Assembly: GCA_050633265.1 (NCBI GenBank)
Contig: JBOEGE010000002.1
Location: 62,001-126,000, forward strand
DNA: 64,000 bases
Reading direction: 5' to 3'
Origin: JBLHZY01 sp050633265
GTDB lineage: Bacteria > Pseudomonadota > Alphaproteobacteria > Rhodobacterales > Rhodobacteraceae
In this document: positions 1-8,492 of the stretch, piece after piece
How positions within the stretch are numbered: position 1 is the first letter of the stretch
How the letters are laid out: each line of letters begins with the position of its first letter
The notes under the pieces: model-generated
What the model saw: the letters and a program-made list of their open reading frames with translations, nothing else
Told to the model about the DNA's origin: nothing
Database searches by the model: none
Translations under genes and position numbers: made by a program

Positions 1-1275
1 CTAAGTGAAGAGATCAAAGCGCGCGGCATGCGCCACATCAAAGAGGCGCTGACGCCGGATAATTACCGCGCCGTTTTGGGCGATCTGTTTGAGCCGGGCG
101 CAGGCTTTGTTGTCAATCTTTCGGTCGATACCTCTTCGCTCGATCTGATGAAGTACTGCCGCGAAAACGGCGTGCTTTATATCGATACTGTGGTCGAGCC
201 ATGGGCCGGCTTTTACTTTGATACCGAAGACAATGCCGCGCGCACCAATTATGCCCTGCGTGAAACGGTGCGGCGCGAAAAGGCCGCCAATCCGGGCGGG
301 ACAACGGCCGTTTCCTGCTGCGGGGCCAATCCGGGCATGGTCAGTTGGTTTGTCAAAGAGGCGCTGCTGACGTTGGCAAAAGACACAGGTCAAGCGAGCG
401 AAGCACCAACAAGCCGGAGCGGCTGGGCCAAGCTGATGCAGTCGCTCGGGGTTCAAGGCGTTCATATCGCTGAGCGCGATACCCAAACCCGCCAAGAACA
501 GCGCCAAGCGGGGCATTTTGTGAACACGTGGTCGGTTGAGGGCTTCATCGCCGAAGGGTTTCAACCCGCCGAGCTTGGCTGGGGCACCCATGAGCCTTGG
601 TTCCCGCCCAATGCCCATAAACAGACCAAAGGCAGCCAATCCGCGATCTGGCTCGAACAGCCCGGTGCCAACACTCGCGTGCGTACTTGGTGCCCAACGA
701 TGGGCGCGCAATTCGGCTTTCTGGTCACCCATAACGAGGCGGTTTCGATCTCGGATTACTACACGCTGGGCGATCCATCCGCGCCCGACTATCGCCCGAC
801 CTGCCATTATGCCTATCACCCCTGCGATGATGCAGTGCTCTCATTGCACGAGATGTTCGGCTCTAACACGATCCAAGATGTGCATCACATTATGGATGTG
901 AATGAGATTGATCCCGGCGGCGTCGATGAGCTTGGCGTTTTGCTCTATGGCCATGAAAAGAATGCGCTTTGGTTCGGCTCGCGCCTCTCTAATGACGAGG
1001 CCAAGCTGCTTGCGCCCGATCAAAATGCCACCGGCCTTCAAGTCACCTCTGCGGTGCTTGCGGGGATGGTCTGGGCGCTGGAAAACCCCCAAGCGGGCAT
1101 CGTTGAAACCGATGAGATGGATCACGCGCGCTGCTTGGATGTGCAGCGCCCCTATCTTGGCCCGGTCGAGGCCCATTATACCGATTGGACCCCTCTGACC
1201 GATCGCCAGACCGCCTTTCCCGAAGCGACCATCCCAGATCATCCTTGGGCCTTTCGCAATGTGCTTGAAGGCTAG
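1..1275 (+). CDS. hss: homospermidine synthase (5' partial)
   Basis: This is the C-terminal part of a homospermidine synthase, which makes sym-homospermidine from putrescine or spermidine with NAD in the cytoplasm. The frame is open from base 1, so the start lies outside the window; the first internal ATG is at 28. About 425 residues are present, against roughly 470-480 for the family. Family-typical stretches include VVEPWAGFY, SCCGANPGMVSW and YHPCDDA. The downstream neighbour is hisC after a 170-bp gap, so it is probably a separate transcription unit. The identification rests on recognising the saccharopine-dehydrogenase-like family; the N-terminal Rossmann motif is not visible. Confidence 0.88.
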   Translation, partial: LSEEIKARGMRHIKEALTPDNYRAVLGDLFEPGAGFVVNLSVDTSSLDLMKYCRENGVLYIDTVVEPWAGFYFDTEDNAARTNYALRETVRREKAANPGGTTAVSCCGANPGMVSWFVKEALLTLAKDTGQASEAPTSRSGWAKLMQSLGVQGVHIAERDTQTRQEQRQAGHFVNTWSVEGFIAEGFQPAELGWGTHEPWFPPNAHKQTKGSQSAIWLEQPGANTRVRTWCPTMGAQFGFLVTHNEAVSISDYYTLGDPSAPDYRPTCHYAYHPCDDAVLSLHEMFGSNTIQDVHHIMDVNEIDPGGVDELGVLLYGHEKNALWFGSRLSNDEAKLLAPDQNATGLQVTSAVLAGMVWALENPQAGIVETDEMDHARCLDVQRPYLGPVEAHYTDWTPLTDRQTAFPEATIPDHPWAFRNVLEG

Positions 1276-1452
1276 GGCTGCGCTGCTTTTCTAGGCATAT
1301 GCTGTAAAATCGCGCCGCGCGCCCGGGCCGAAACGGCTGTGTTTTGCGCCAATCGCGCTGCTCAGCGGCCCATATCCGATGCGGTTAATTGCGCACTGGC
1401 AATGATCCGCCCAGCCCGCTAAAAAGGCGCGAAACCTGAGTGAGTGAGCCTT

Positions 1453-2541
1453 ATGACGATCAGCATCAATCCCCAACCCGGCATCATGGATATCGCGCTG
1501 TATCAAAGCGGTGCGAGCCAGATTGAAGGGCATGCTGACGTTATCAAACTCAGCTCTAACGAGAATCCTTTCGGCGCCTCTGAAAAGGCCAAAGAGGCGG
1601 TTGCGCGATCCGTTCATCAGCTGCACCGCTACCCCGGCACAGATCACGCCGCCCTGCGCGCGGCCATCGGCGAAGTGCATGATGTTGATCCAGAGCGGGT
1701 GATCTGCGGAACTGGCTCGGACGAGATCATCCACTTCCTGTGCCAAGCATACGCCGGCCCCGGCGATGAGGTGATCCATACCGAGCACGGCTTTTCGATG
1801 TATAAAATCTCGACCCTCGCCGCAGGCGCGACGCCGATTTGCGTTCCCGAACATGAGCGGGTGGTGGATGTTGATCTGATCCTGCAAGCTTGCAATGAGA
1901 AAACCAAACTGGTGTTTATCGCCAATCCGGCCAATCCGACAGGAACGATGATTGGCGGCAATGAAGCGGCGCGGCTTGCCGATGGGCTGCCCAAAGGCGC
2001 GATCCTTGTGCTGGATGGGGCCTATGCGGAATATGTCGAAGGCTATGACGGCGGCGCGCGGCTTGTTGAGGCGCGCGATAACGTTGTGATGACCCGCACT
2101 TTTTCCAAACTATACGGGCTTGGTGGCCTGCGCATCGGCTGGGGCTATGGACCCAAAGAGATCATCGATGTGCTCAATCGCATTCGCGGCCCGTTCAATC
2201 TTTCGCAAGCTCAGCAAGCCGCCGCAGAAGCGGCCGTTCGGGATGTCGAATATGCCGAGAAATGCCGCAAGGAAAACACCCGCCTGCGCGGCTGGCTCGC
2301 CGAAGCTTTGGCCGAAATGGGCATCCCTTCGGATACGTCTTGCGCCAATTTTATCCTCGCGCGGTTCCATGATCAGGCCGAAGCCGAAGCCTGCGATGAA
2401 CACCTCAAAAGCGAGGGCATCATTGTGCGCCGGGTCGGCGGCTATGGCTTGCCCCATTGCCTGCGTATCACGGTCGGCGATGAGGCCTCTTGCCGCCGCG
2501 TTGCCCATACAATCGGCCAGTTCAAAGGCATCTCTAAATGA
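1453..2541 (+). CDS. hisC: histidinol-phosphate aminotransferase
   Basis: This is a PLP-dependent class I/II aminotransferase that converts imidazole-acetol phosphate to histidinol phosphate in histidine synthesis. It may also act on aromatic keto acids, given its position next to prephenate dehydrogenase. The motifs KLSSNENPFG near the N-terminus, NPANPTG in the middle and the PLP lysine in FSKLYGLGGLRIGWG (about K219) are visible. The length of about 362 residues is normal. A GTG at 1444 in the same frame is an alternative start, but ATG 1453 gives the usual family N-terminus. It overlaps the next gene by 4 nt (ATGA), so translation is probably coupled. Confidence 0.93.
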   Translation: MTISINPQPGIMDIALYQSGASQIEGHADVIKLSSNENPFGASEKAKEAVARSVHQLHRYPGTDHAALRAAIGEVHDVDPERVICGTGSDEIIHFLCQAYAGPGDEVIHTEHGFSMYKISTLAAGATPICVPEHERVVDVDLILQACNEKTKLVFIANPANPTGTMIGGNEAARLADGLPKGAILVLDGAYAEYVEGYDGGARLVEARDNVVMTRTFSKLYGLGGLRIGWGYGPKEIIDVLNRIRGPFNLSQAQQAAAEAAVRDVEYAEKCRKENTRLRGWLAEALAEMGIPSDTSCANFILARFHDQAEAEACDEHLKSEGIIVRRVGGYGLPHCLRITVGDEASCRRVAHTIGQFKGISK

Positions 2542-3458
2542 GCGTGATCTACAAGCGCGTGGCTCTCATCGGGCTTGGCTTGATCGCAGGCTCTATGTCT
2601 CATGCGATGCGCCGCGCCGGCCTTGCGGGCGAGGTTGTCGGAACGGCCCGCTCGCCTGAAACGCGCCAAATCGCGGCTGAGATTGGCCTTGTGGACCGCG
2701 TTGTTGAAACGGCAGCTGAGGCGGTTGACGGCGCGGATCTGGTTGTTCTGGCTGTGCCGGTTGGCGCGATGGAGGCTGTTGCGCGCGAGATCGCGCCGCA
2801 TCTCGCACCAGGCGCCACCATTACGGATGTGGGATCGGTCAAACGCGCGGTGATTGATGCCGTTGCACCGCATCTTCCTGATAACGTTCACTTTATTCCC
2901 GCTCACCCGCTCGCCGGGACAGAGCATTCCGGCCCGCGCGCAGGCTTTGCCGAGCTGTTTGATAACCGCTGGTGCTTGATTGTGCCCGCAGAGGGCACCG
3001 ATGCGACCGCGCTGAAAAACCTGCGCGATTTCTGGGAAGGGCTTGGCTCAAACACCGATGTGATGGACGCAGATCACCACGATCTCGTGCTCGCTGTGAC
3101 AAGCCACGCACCGCACCTGATTGCCTATACGATGGTCGGCGTGGCCGATGATCTGCGCCGCGTAACCGATAGCGAAGTGATCAAATATTCCGCGGCGGGC
3201 TTTCGCGATTTTACTCGGATTGCCGCCTCTGATCCGACCATGTGGCGCGATGTGTTCCTCAATAACAAAGAGGCGACGCTCGAAATTCTGGGCCGTTTCA
3301 CCGAAGAGCTTTTCGCCCTTCAGCGCGCGATCCGCACCGGCGACGGCGCGCATCTGCATGATTATTTCACCCGCACCCGCGCGATCCGGCGCAGCATTAT
3401 TGAAGCGGGCCAAGATACCGACGCGCCAGATTTTGGCCGCGGGGCCAAGAAGCCTTGA
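2538..3458 (+). CDS. tyrA: prephenate/arogenate dehydrogenase
   Basis: This enzyme oxidatively decarboxylates prephenate (or arogenate) with NAD(P) on the way to tyrosine. The nucleotide-binding motif GLGLIAGS lies at about residues 11-18. The family signature HPLAGTEHSGPRAGF is in the middle, followed by the helical dimerisation domain. The length of 306 residues fits a monofunctional TyrA/TyrC without a chorismate mutase or ACT domain. The ATG overlaps the hisC stop by 4 nt and its own stop overlaps the next start, so three genes look like one coupled operon. The pairing with hisC is common in alphaproteobacteria. Confidence 0.9.
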   Translation: MSVIYKRVALIGLGLIAGSMSHAMRRAGLAGEVVGTARSPETRQIAAEIGLVDRVVETAAEAVDGADLVVLAVPVGAMEAVAREIAPHLAPGATITDVGSVKRAVIDAVAPHLPDNVHFIPAHPLAGTEHSGPRAGFAELFDNRWCLIVPAEGTDATALKNLRDFWEGLGSNTDVMDADHHDLVLAVTSHAPHLIAYTMVGVADDLRRVTDSEVIKYSAAGFRDFTRIAASDPTMWRDVFLNNKEATLEILGRFTEELFALQRAIRTGDGAHLHDYFTRTRAIRRSIIEAGQDTDAPDFGRGAKKP

Positions 3459-4288
3459 GCGCCCGCGCGCATATCGCAGCGCTCGCTTTGATCCTATGCG
3501 GGGCAGGGGCCATGGCTGGCGAAATCACCCGCTCGCCCATCCCGCTGCCGCGCCCCGGCACCAGCATCCCCGATCCCATCGCCAGCTCGCGCAGCTTTAG
3601 CGCAACCGTGGCCGCACCTGCGCCGCTGCCGCCCGAAGTGCTTGCCCCACCAGCGCCAACAACAGCCCCAACCGCCAAGCCGCGCCCCCGCCCGCGCGGC
3701 CTTGCCAAGATCTTTTCCGCCCGCGCCAAAAACCGCCCGCCAAACGCCGCCATTCAAGGCAAAGCGGGCTCCGTCTGCGGCATCAATGGGATCCAAGGCA
3801 GCGCGGTTCCGGCGATCCCGGGGCGGATCAAAGGCTGCGGCGTTGAAAATCCGGTGCGCATCACTTCCGTTGGCGGCGTACGGCTCAGCACGCCCGCAAC
3901 AATGGATTGCACCACCGCAAAAGCGCTCCATACATGGATCGAGAAAGGCGCCAAACCGGCCGTTGGGCGCAAAGGCGGCGGGGTTGCGCAGATCAAGGTC
4001 GCTGCGGGCTATGCCTGCCGCACCCGCAACAACCAGCCCGGCGCGAAAATATCCGAACATGGCCGGGGCCGCGCGATTGATATCTCCGCCATTAAGCTCG
4101 CTGACGGCACTGATATGACCGTGCTCCAAGGCTGGAACGATCGCCGTCACGGCCCCATGCTCAAGAAGATGCACCGCGCCGCCTGTGGCCCCTTCGGGAC
4201 CGTCCTTGGCCCCAACGCCAACAAGTATCACCGCGATCATTTTCACTTTGATACCGCGCGCTATCGCTCGGGAAGCTACTGCCGCTAA
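3455..4288 (+). CDS. extensin-like family protein with M15-like metal site
   Basis: This is a secreted or periplasmic protein with a C-terminal extensin-like domain. The N-terminus has a signal peptide (about residues 4-22, Ala/Leu-rich, ending near AMAG). A proline/alanine-rich linker (about 25-95) follows, then a cysteine-containing C-terminal domain. That domain contains SEHGRGRAIDIS and HRDHFHFD, an arrangement resembling the zinc ligands of M15-type (VanY/MepA) peptidases, so a cell-wall role is plausible but unproven. The start is a TTG at 3455 overlapping the tyrA stop, chosen because it gives a full signal peptide. The link to aromatic amino-acid genes appears positional. Confidence 0.78.
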   Translation: MSARAHIAALALILCGAGAMAGEITRSPIPLPRPGTSIPDPIASSRSFSATVAAPAPLPPEVLAPPAPTTAPTAKPRPRPRGLAKIFSARAKNRPPNAAIQGKAGSVCGINGIQGSAVPAIPGRIKGCGVENPVRITSVGGVRLSTPATMDCTTAKALHTWIEKGAKPAVGRKGGGVAQIKVAAGYACRTRNNQPGAKISEHGRGRAIDISAIKLADGTDMTVLQGWNDRRHGPMLKKMHRAACGPFGTVLGPNANKYHRDHFHFDTARYRSGSYCR

Positions 4289-4356
4289 GGGCCGCAATTT
4301 TTCGCGCAAAAACCGCTTGACCCGCGCGCCGCCAAAGCTTACCTACGCCCCACTTT

Positions 4357-4433
4357 GGCGGAGTAGCTCAGGTGGTTAGAGCAGCGGAATCATAATCCGC
4401 GTGTCGGGGGTTCAAGTCCCTCCTCCGCTACCA
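4357..4433 (+). tRNA. tRNA-Met (anticodon CAT)
   Basis: A full cloverleaf can be drawn. The acceptor stem is GGCGGAG/CTCCGCT with a G-U first pair. The D-arm begins TAGCTCAGGTGG. The anticodon stem GCGGA/TCCGC carries loop ATCATAA with CAT at positions 34-36. The T-arm has GTTCAAGTC, the discriminator is A and CCA is encoded. It looks like elongator tRNA-Met because the initiator hallmark of three consecutive G-C pairs is absent; a lysidine-modified tRNA-Ile(CAU) is less likely but not excluded by eye. Confidence 0.9.
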
Positions 4434-4598
4434 ATATCCTTAAATTTCGGTGGTTCGACAGAGGCCTGCAGGCAGAGATGCCCGGCCGGGGCGCAATCTT
4501 GTTTCATGCACCGCTTTGGTTTGGTAGAAGTGTTAAAGGTCGCAGCGCGCGGCTGGATTTTTCCGGGCTTTCTCGGACCAGACTTAAAGAGTTGCCCC

Positions 4599-5798
4599 AT
4601 GTCCGAACCCGTTTCAGAACAGCCGATCAACTTTGATCTCATCGTCATGGGCTCGGGGCCTGCGGGCGGCGCGGCGGCTTATACGGCGCGCAAATTGGGG
4701 CTGAGCGTGGCGCTGATCGACAAAAAGGCCTTCCCGCGCGATAAGCTTTGCGGCGGGCTCTTTTCGGGGCGCAGTTTGCGCTATTTCACCCAGATTTTCG
4801 ATGAGGCGCCCGCGCCCGAATTGCTTGGCCGCACAAGGGATGTTGAATTTTTCCTGCGCGGGCAATCGCTTGGCCGTCTTCGCGATGTGCCGCCTTTGTA
4901 TATGACGATGCGTTGGGATCTGGATGGCGATATTCACAGCCGTGCGCTGAACGCGGGGGCTGTGGATTTCAGCGGCGAAAGCGCGCGTGAAATTGATCTG
5001 ACGGCGCGCAAGATTACCCTGCGCGATGGGCGCGTGCTTGCGTATAAGGCGCTGATCGGCGCAGACGGGGTCAACAGCCAAGTCGCGCGCACCCTGTTTG
5101 GCAAGGCCTTTGATCACGGCAAAATCGGCTTTGCGCTTGAAGTTGAGGGGCCGGTTTCTCCCGAAGACACGCCCATTCGCATTGATTTTTCCGCCGCCGC
5201 TTGGGGCTATGGCTGGTCATTCCCAAAGAAGGCCAGCACGACGATTGGTGTGGGCGGCGTACATAGCGCCAACCCGGATATGAAGGGCCATATGGCGAAA
5301 TACATGGCCCTTTTAGGCCAAGAGGGCGATCCGAAATCCTTTAAAGGCCATTTCATTCCCTTTGGCGATTTTCGCAAACATCCGGGGCAGGGCGCGGTTT
5401 TGTTGTGCGGGGATGCGGCGGGGCTGGTTGATCCGATCACCGGCGAAGGCATTGCTTTTGCACTGAAAAGCGGCCAACTCGCGGCGCAATCTGTGGCCCA
5501 AGCGCTTGCAGAGGGCGCACCAGACTCGGCCTATGATCGCTACAAATCATCCCTCAAAGAGATACACCGCGCGATGGTGTTCTCGCGGCTTTTGCGCCCG
5601 ATCATTTGCTTGCCGCGCTTTGAGAAAGCCTTTGCCAAAGCCTTTTCAAATTCAACAACCCTGCGGCGCCAATATATGGAAGTTCTGGCCGGCGAGATCG
5701 AATATCAACAGATGATCTGGCCCGTGTTGCGCCGCTTGCCGGGCCTTTTGGGCCGCACGCTGCTTGCGCCATTCGGGCGTTCCGACAAGGCCTCTTAG
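4599..5798 (+). CDS. geranylgeranyl reductase family FAD-dependent oxidoreductase
   Basis: This is a flavoprotein of the ChlP/BchP-digeranylgeranylglycerophospholipid reductase family, which reduces isoprenoid double bonds; the substrate here is unknown. The FAD motif GSGPAGGAAA is near residue 17, KLCGG follows near residue 50, and the second FAD motif GDAAGLVDPITGEGIAFA is near residue 275. The length is 399 residues. The frame stays open upstream into the tRNA, so ATG 4599 is taken as the start. No photosynthesis genes flank it, so a bacteriochlorophyll role is not supported here. Its stop overlaps that of the convergent PAAR gene by 4 nt. Confidence 0.83.
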   Translation: MSEPVSEQPINFDLIVMGSGPAGGAAAYTARKLGLSVALIDKKAFPRDKLCGGLFSGRSLRYFTQIFDEAPAPELLGRTRDVEFFLRGQSLGRLRDVPPLYMTMRWDLDGDIHSRALNAGAVDFSGESAREIDLTARKITLRDGRVLAYKALIGADGVNSQVARTLFGKAFDHGKIGFALEVEGPVSPEDTPIRIDFSAAAWGYGWSFPKKASTTIGVGGVHSANPDMKGHMAKYMALLGQEGDPKSFKGHFIPFGDFRKHPGQGAVLLCGDAAGLVDPITGEGIAFALKSGQLAAQSVAQALAEGAPDSAYDRYKSSLKEIHRAMVFSRLLRPIICLPRFEKAFAKAFSNSTTLRRQYMEVLAGEIEYQQMIWPVLRRLPGLLGRTLLAPFGRSDKAS

Positions 5799-6052
5799 GG
5801 CTTTACCAGATGGTTGGGCGAGCCTTGCACAATCGCGCCGCCGTGGCTTGTGGTTGAGCCAAGATAGGCCACCGGCATGCCGCCATCCATCGAGGCCGAT
5901 GAGCCCTTCACAATCGTCGCACCACAGCCCGTCAGATCGCCAACCCGCGCAATTGGCAGCCCATCAACAAGCGCTTTGCCGCCCGAAGTAATCGCGTTTG
6001 GCCCATGGATCGGGCAGACATGTTTGTCGCCAAGGCGCGCCACGGGCAGCAT
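5795..6052 (-). CDS. PAAR domain protein (type VI secretion spike tip)
   Basis: This 85-residue protein is a complete PAAR domain with no C-terminal extension. It has the ARLGD start, HVCPIHGPN, ARVGDLTGCGATIV and TSHGGAIVQGSP, with the expected Cys/His metal ligands. PAAR proteins cap the VgrG trimer and sharpen the type VI spike. The start ATG shares one base with the vgrG stop (TGATG), so the two are almost certainly co-translated. With no extension it cannot itself carry an effector, and no effector gene follows: the next gene is the convergent flavoprotein, overlapping by 4 nt. Confidence 0.9.
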   Translation of the reverse strand: MLPVARLGDKHVCPIHGPNAITSGGKALVDGLPIARVGDLTGCGATIVKGSSASMDGGMPVAYLGSTTSHGGAIVQGSPNHLVKP

Positions 6053-8115
6053 CAGCCATCCCCCTTATCGGCAAAGCATTCCTCGACCAAGGGCAAGCCT
6101 TCATTCGCCGCCCCCTGAAGCGTGGGCACCTGCGCAGAGCCAGAGCCGCCCATCATCACATTGCCCTTCAGATTGATCATCGCCGCCTCAAGCGTGATGC
6201 CGCTTGCATCAATGGTGATCTTGCCGCCGGGGCCTTTGATCACGAATTTCTCAAACGCCATCAGCGTGTGAGTCTTGGTATTATTGGTGATCGATTGGTT
6301 GACGTTGAGCGTATAGCGCCCCTTAACCGTCTCTTCCATATTGCGGCCAACATGCACCAAATGATCGGCAGAGATATCCTGTTTGTGGATGTTACCCACC
6401 GTATGAACATGATCCTTGCCGTATTTTTCCTGCTGGTTTTGGGCGACCGAATAGAGCACGTCATTGCCCACAGAATGGCTGGCATTATGGCCAATCGTTT
6501 CGGTGTGATCATTGCCAACGGTGATGGTTTTATCGTTGCCCACACTCTCAACCTGATCATGGCCAATCGTCTTGGAGCGATCATTGAGAATTTGGATCTC
6601 GTGATCTTTCTGGCCGTGCATATAGATCAGCTCTTGGTCTTTTTCGTCCTCAAAAGTCAGCTCGTTAAAGCCGCTGCCTTGATGGGTGTCGGTCTTGAAA
6701 ACGGATTTGGTTTTGGCCGCCGGAAGCGGGTAGGGCGGTTCATTGCGCCCGTTGTAAACACAGCCCGTCACCAGCGGCTTGTCAGGATCGCCCTCAAGGA
6801 ATTCAACGACAACTTCCATGCCGATGCGCGGAATGATCATCCCGCCCCAGCCCTTGGAAGCCCAGTTCTGCGAGACCCGGCAGCGCATCGAATAGGCCTT
6901 TTCCAGATCCCAATGGAAATGCACCAAGATGCGGCCAAACTCATCGCAATCAATCTCGCCCTCACCAACAACAACCGCCGTCTGCGGCCCGTGAACAACC
7001 GGCACTTCGGTCTTGCGCTCTGGGGCGAGCGGCGCAGAGACAGGCATCAAAACGTAAGAGCCAGAATAGGCAAAGCCATCGCTTTTTGCATCACCCGATC
7101 CGTAACTGTCTGAAACATAAGAATGATTGGCCGAGAGGCAAAGATAGGGCTCGCCCTTAAGCCCGGGAACTTGCTGCCCGGTCAGCCCCAATGTCATCCC
7201 CGCGCCAAGCGACGTACAATCGCCAAGCGCACGAATGCGCCGATCCTGGCCGCGCTCTTGGTTGGTGCGGATAGAGACAACATCCTTGCCATCGCCCTGA
7301 AGCAAATAATCGCCCGGATAATCATAGGCCTCGACCTGGCCTTGGGCATAGGCCGCATCGCCTGTGCGATCGACTTCCATCTGCGCGGTTGGTTTTTTGA
7401 AGTTGTAATCAGTGAGGCGAACCGCCCCTGTTGTCAGATTGCGCTCTGGGTTCCACTCCCAGAAATGCTCGCCATCGGTGTGATCCGCGCCCTCAACGCC
7501 GAAATAATCGCGGGTCTTTCCGGCGATCTCTTCATGCTCGTCGATGGTATCCGTCAGAACAAGCGTGTGGCTGCCGTGTTCATGGGTGAAGTGATAGGAA
7601 ATCCCAAAGCGTTCCATCATCCGGCGGGCGAAATTGAGATCGCTCTCGCGGTATTGGACAGTGTATTCCAGATCAAGATAATCGCCGCGCAGCTTGAGTT
7701 TAAGCGCAGGTTTGCCAAGCGGGGCATAAGGTTTGAGCAGCTTTTCGATGATCGCAGGCGCGCTCATATTGTGAAAAATCCGCTGGTTGCGCCGCTGCCC
7801 GGCCAGCCAGAACCAAGGCCGCAGCACCAAAGAATAGCGATTCCCATTCTCGCCAACACCGGCCCATTGCGCCTGAGTAACGATCCCATCAAAGAATCGC
7901 GGCCCGTCTTTGGGGCTTTTCAACTCAACGCTGCAATGCGTCCCGATCAGCCCATCAAAATCAATGTTTTGCTCTGTGCTCAGCGCTTCAACACGGTACT
8001 CAAACAGCCCGTTTACATGATCTTGCCCCTCAAAACGGAGCAGAACCAAAACATCTTTCCCAAGATCGGTGTGTAACTTTCCAAGACGGGTCTCTTGGTT
8101 GAAAGGCATATTCAT
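6052..8115 (-). CDS. vgrG: type VI secretion system tip protein VgrG
   Basis: This is the trimeric spike protein of the type VI secretion system. The N-terminal gp27-like part (about 1-370) includes the typical QYRESDLNFARRMMERFGI. A gp5 OB-fold region follows, with EIDCDEFGRILVHFHWD, the RVSQNWASKGWGG segment and VEFLEGDPDKPLVTG. The C-terminus is a beta-helix of short repeats (VGNDKTITVGND-type). About 687 residues matches a plain VgrG without an effector extension. ATG 8115 is chosen because AAGGGA lies about 6 nt upstream; an upstream in-frame start at 8145 is weaker. No other T6SS structural gene is present in the window. Confidence 0.93.
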   Translation of the reverse strand: MNMPFNQETRLGKLHTDLGKDVLVLLRFEGQDHVNGLFEYRVEALSTEQNIDFDGLIGTHCSVELKSPKDGPRFFDGIVTQAQWAGVGENGNRYSLVLRPWFWLAGQRRNQRIFHNMSAPAIIEKLLKPYAPLGKPALKLKLRGDYLDLEYTVQYRESDLNFARRMMERFGISYHFTHEHGSHTLVLTDTIDEHEEIAGKTRDYFGVEGADHTDGEHFWEWNPERNLTTGAVRLTDYNFKKPTAQMEVDRTGDAAYAQGQVEAYDYPGDYLLQGDGKDVVSIRTNQERGQDRRIRALGDCTSLGAGMTLGLTGQQVPGLKGEPYLCLSANHSYVSDSYGSGDAKSDGFAYSGSYVLMPVSAPLAPERKTEVPVVHGPQTAVVVGEGEIDCDEFGRILVHFHWDLEKAYSMRCRVSQNWASKGWGGMIIPRIGMEVVVEFLEGDPDKPLVTGCVYNGRNEPPYPLPAAKTKSVFKTDTHQGSGFNELTFEDEKDQELIYMHGQKDHEIQILNDRSKTIGHDQVESVGNDKTITVGNDHTETIGHNASHSVGNDVLYSVAQNQQEKYGKDHVHTVGNIHKQDISADHLVHVGRNMEETVKGRYTLNVNQSITNNTKTHTLMAFEKFVIKGPGGKITIDASGITLEAAMINLKGNVMMGGSGSAQVPTLQGAANEGLPLVEECFADKGDG

Positions 8116-8301
8116 GGGTAATCCCTTGAAAACTAATACAGGCAACAGGCTAAACGAGGCCGCGCAGGCTGTGAAGCCGTAAGTTGGGCTCTTGGAGGCT
8201 CGTGGGGCATCTTCTACGGGGAAAATTTCGCCAAAATGCGCAAAACACCCCCGAAGAAGGGCAAGTCAGGCTGAATTTTCCGCGAAATCACACAAAGGAA
8301 G

Positions 8302-8376
8302 TGGCAGCCCGTAGGGGAATTGAACCCCTCTTTCCAGGTTGAAAACCTGGCGTCCTAACCGATAGACGAACGGGCC
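8302..8376 (-). tRNA. tRNA-Glu (anticodon TTC)
   Basis: On the minus strand the acceptor stem is GGCCCGT/ACGGGCT. The D-arm contains CTATCGGTTAGGA. The anticodon stem CCAGG/CCTGG holds loop TTTTCAA with TTC at 34-36, the T-arm has GGTTCAATTCC, and CCA is encoded after discriminator G. The gene stands alone between vgrG and recJ. Confidence 0.93.
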
Positions 8377-8492
8377 GTGCCTTCGTGTGGGGTGCTGAAT
8401 AGGCAAACTGGGCACCGCTGGCAAGGGATAAAACGCATCAATTTCGCACAGCAGCGAAAGTTTTTTATCCCTGCGCCAAATCAAGCGAAAAA

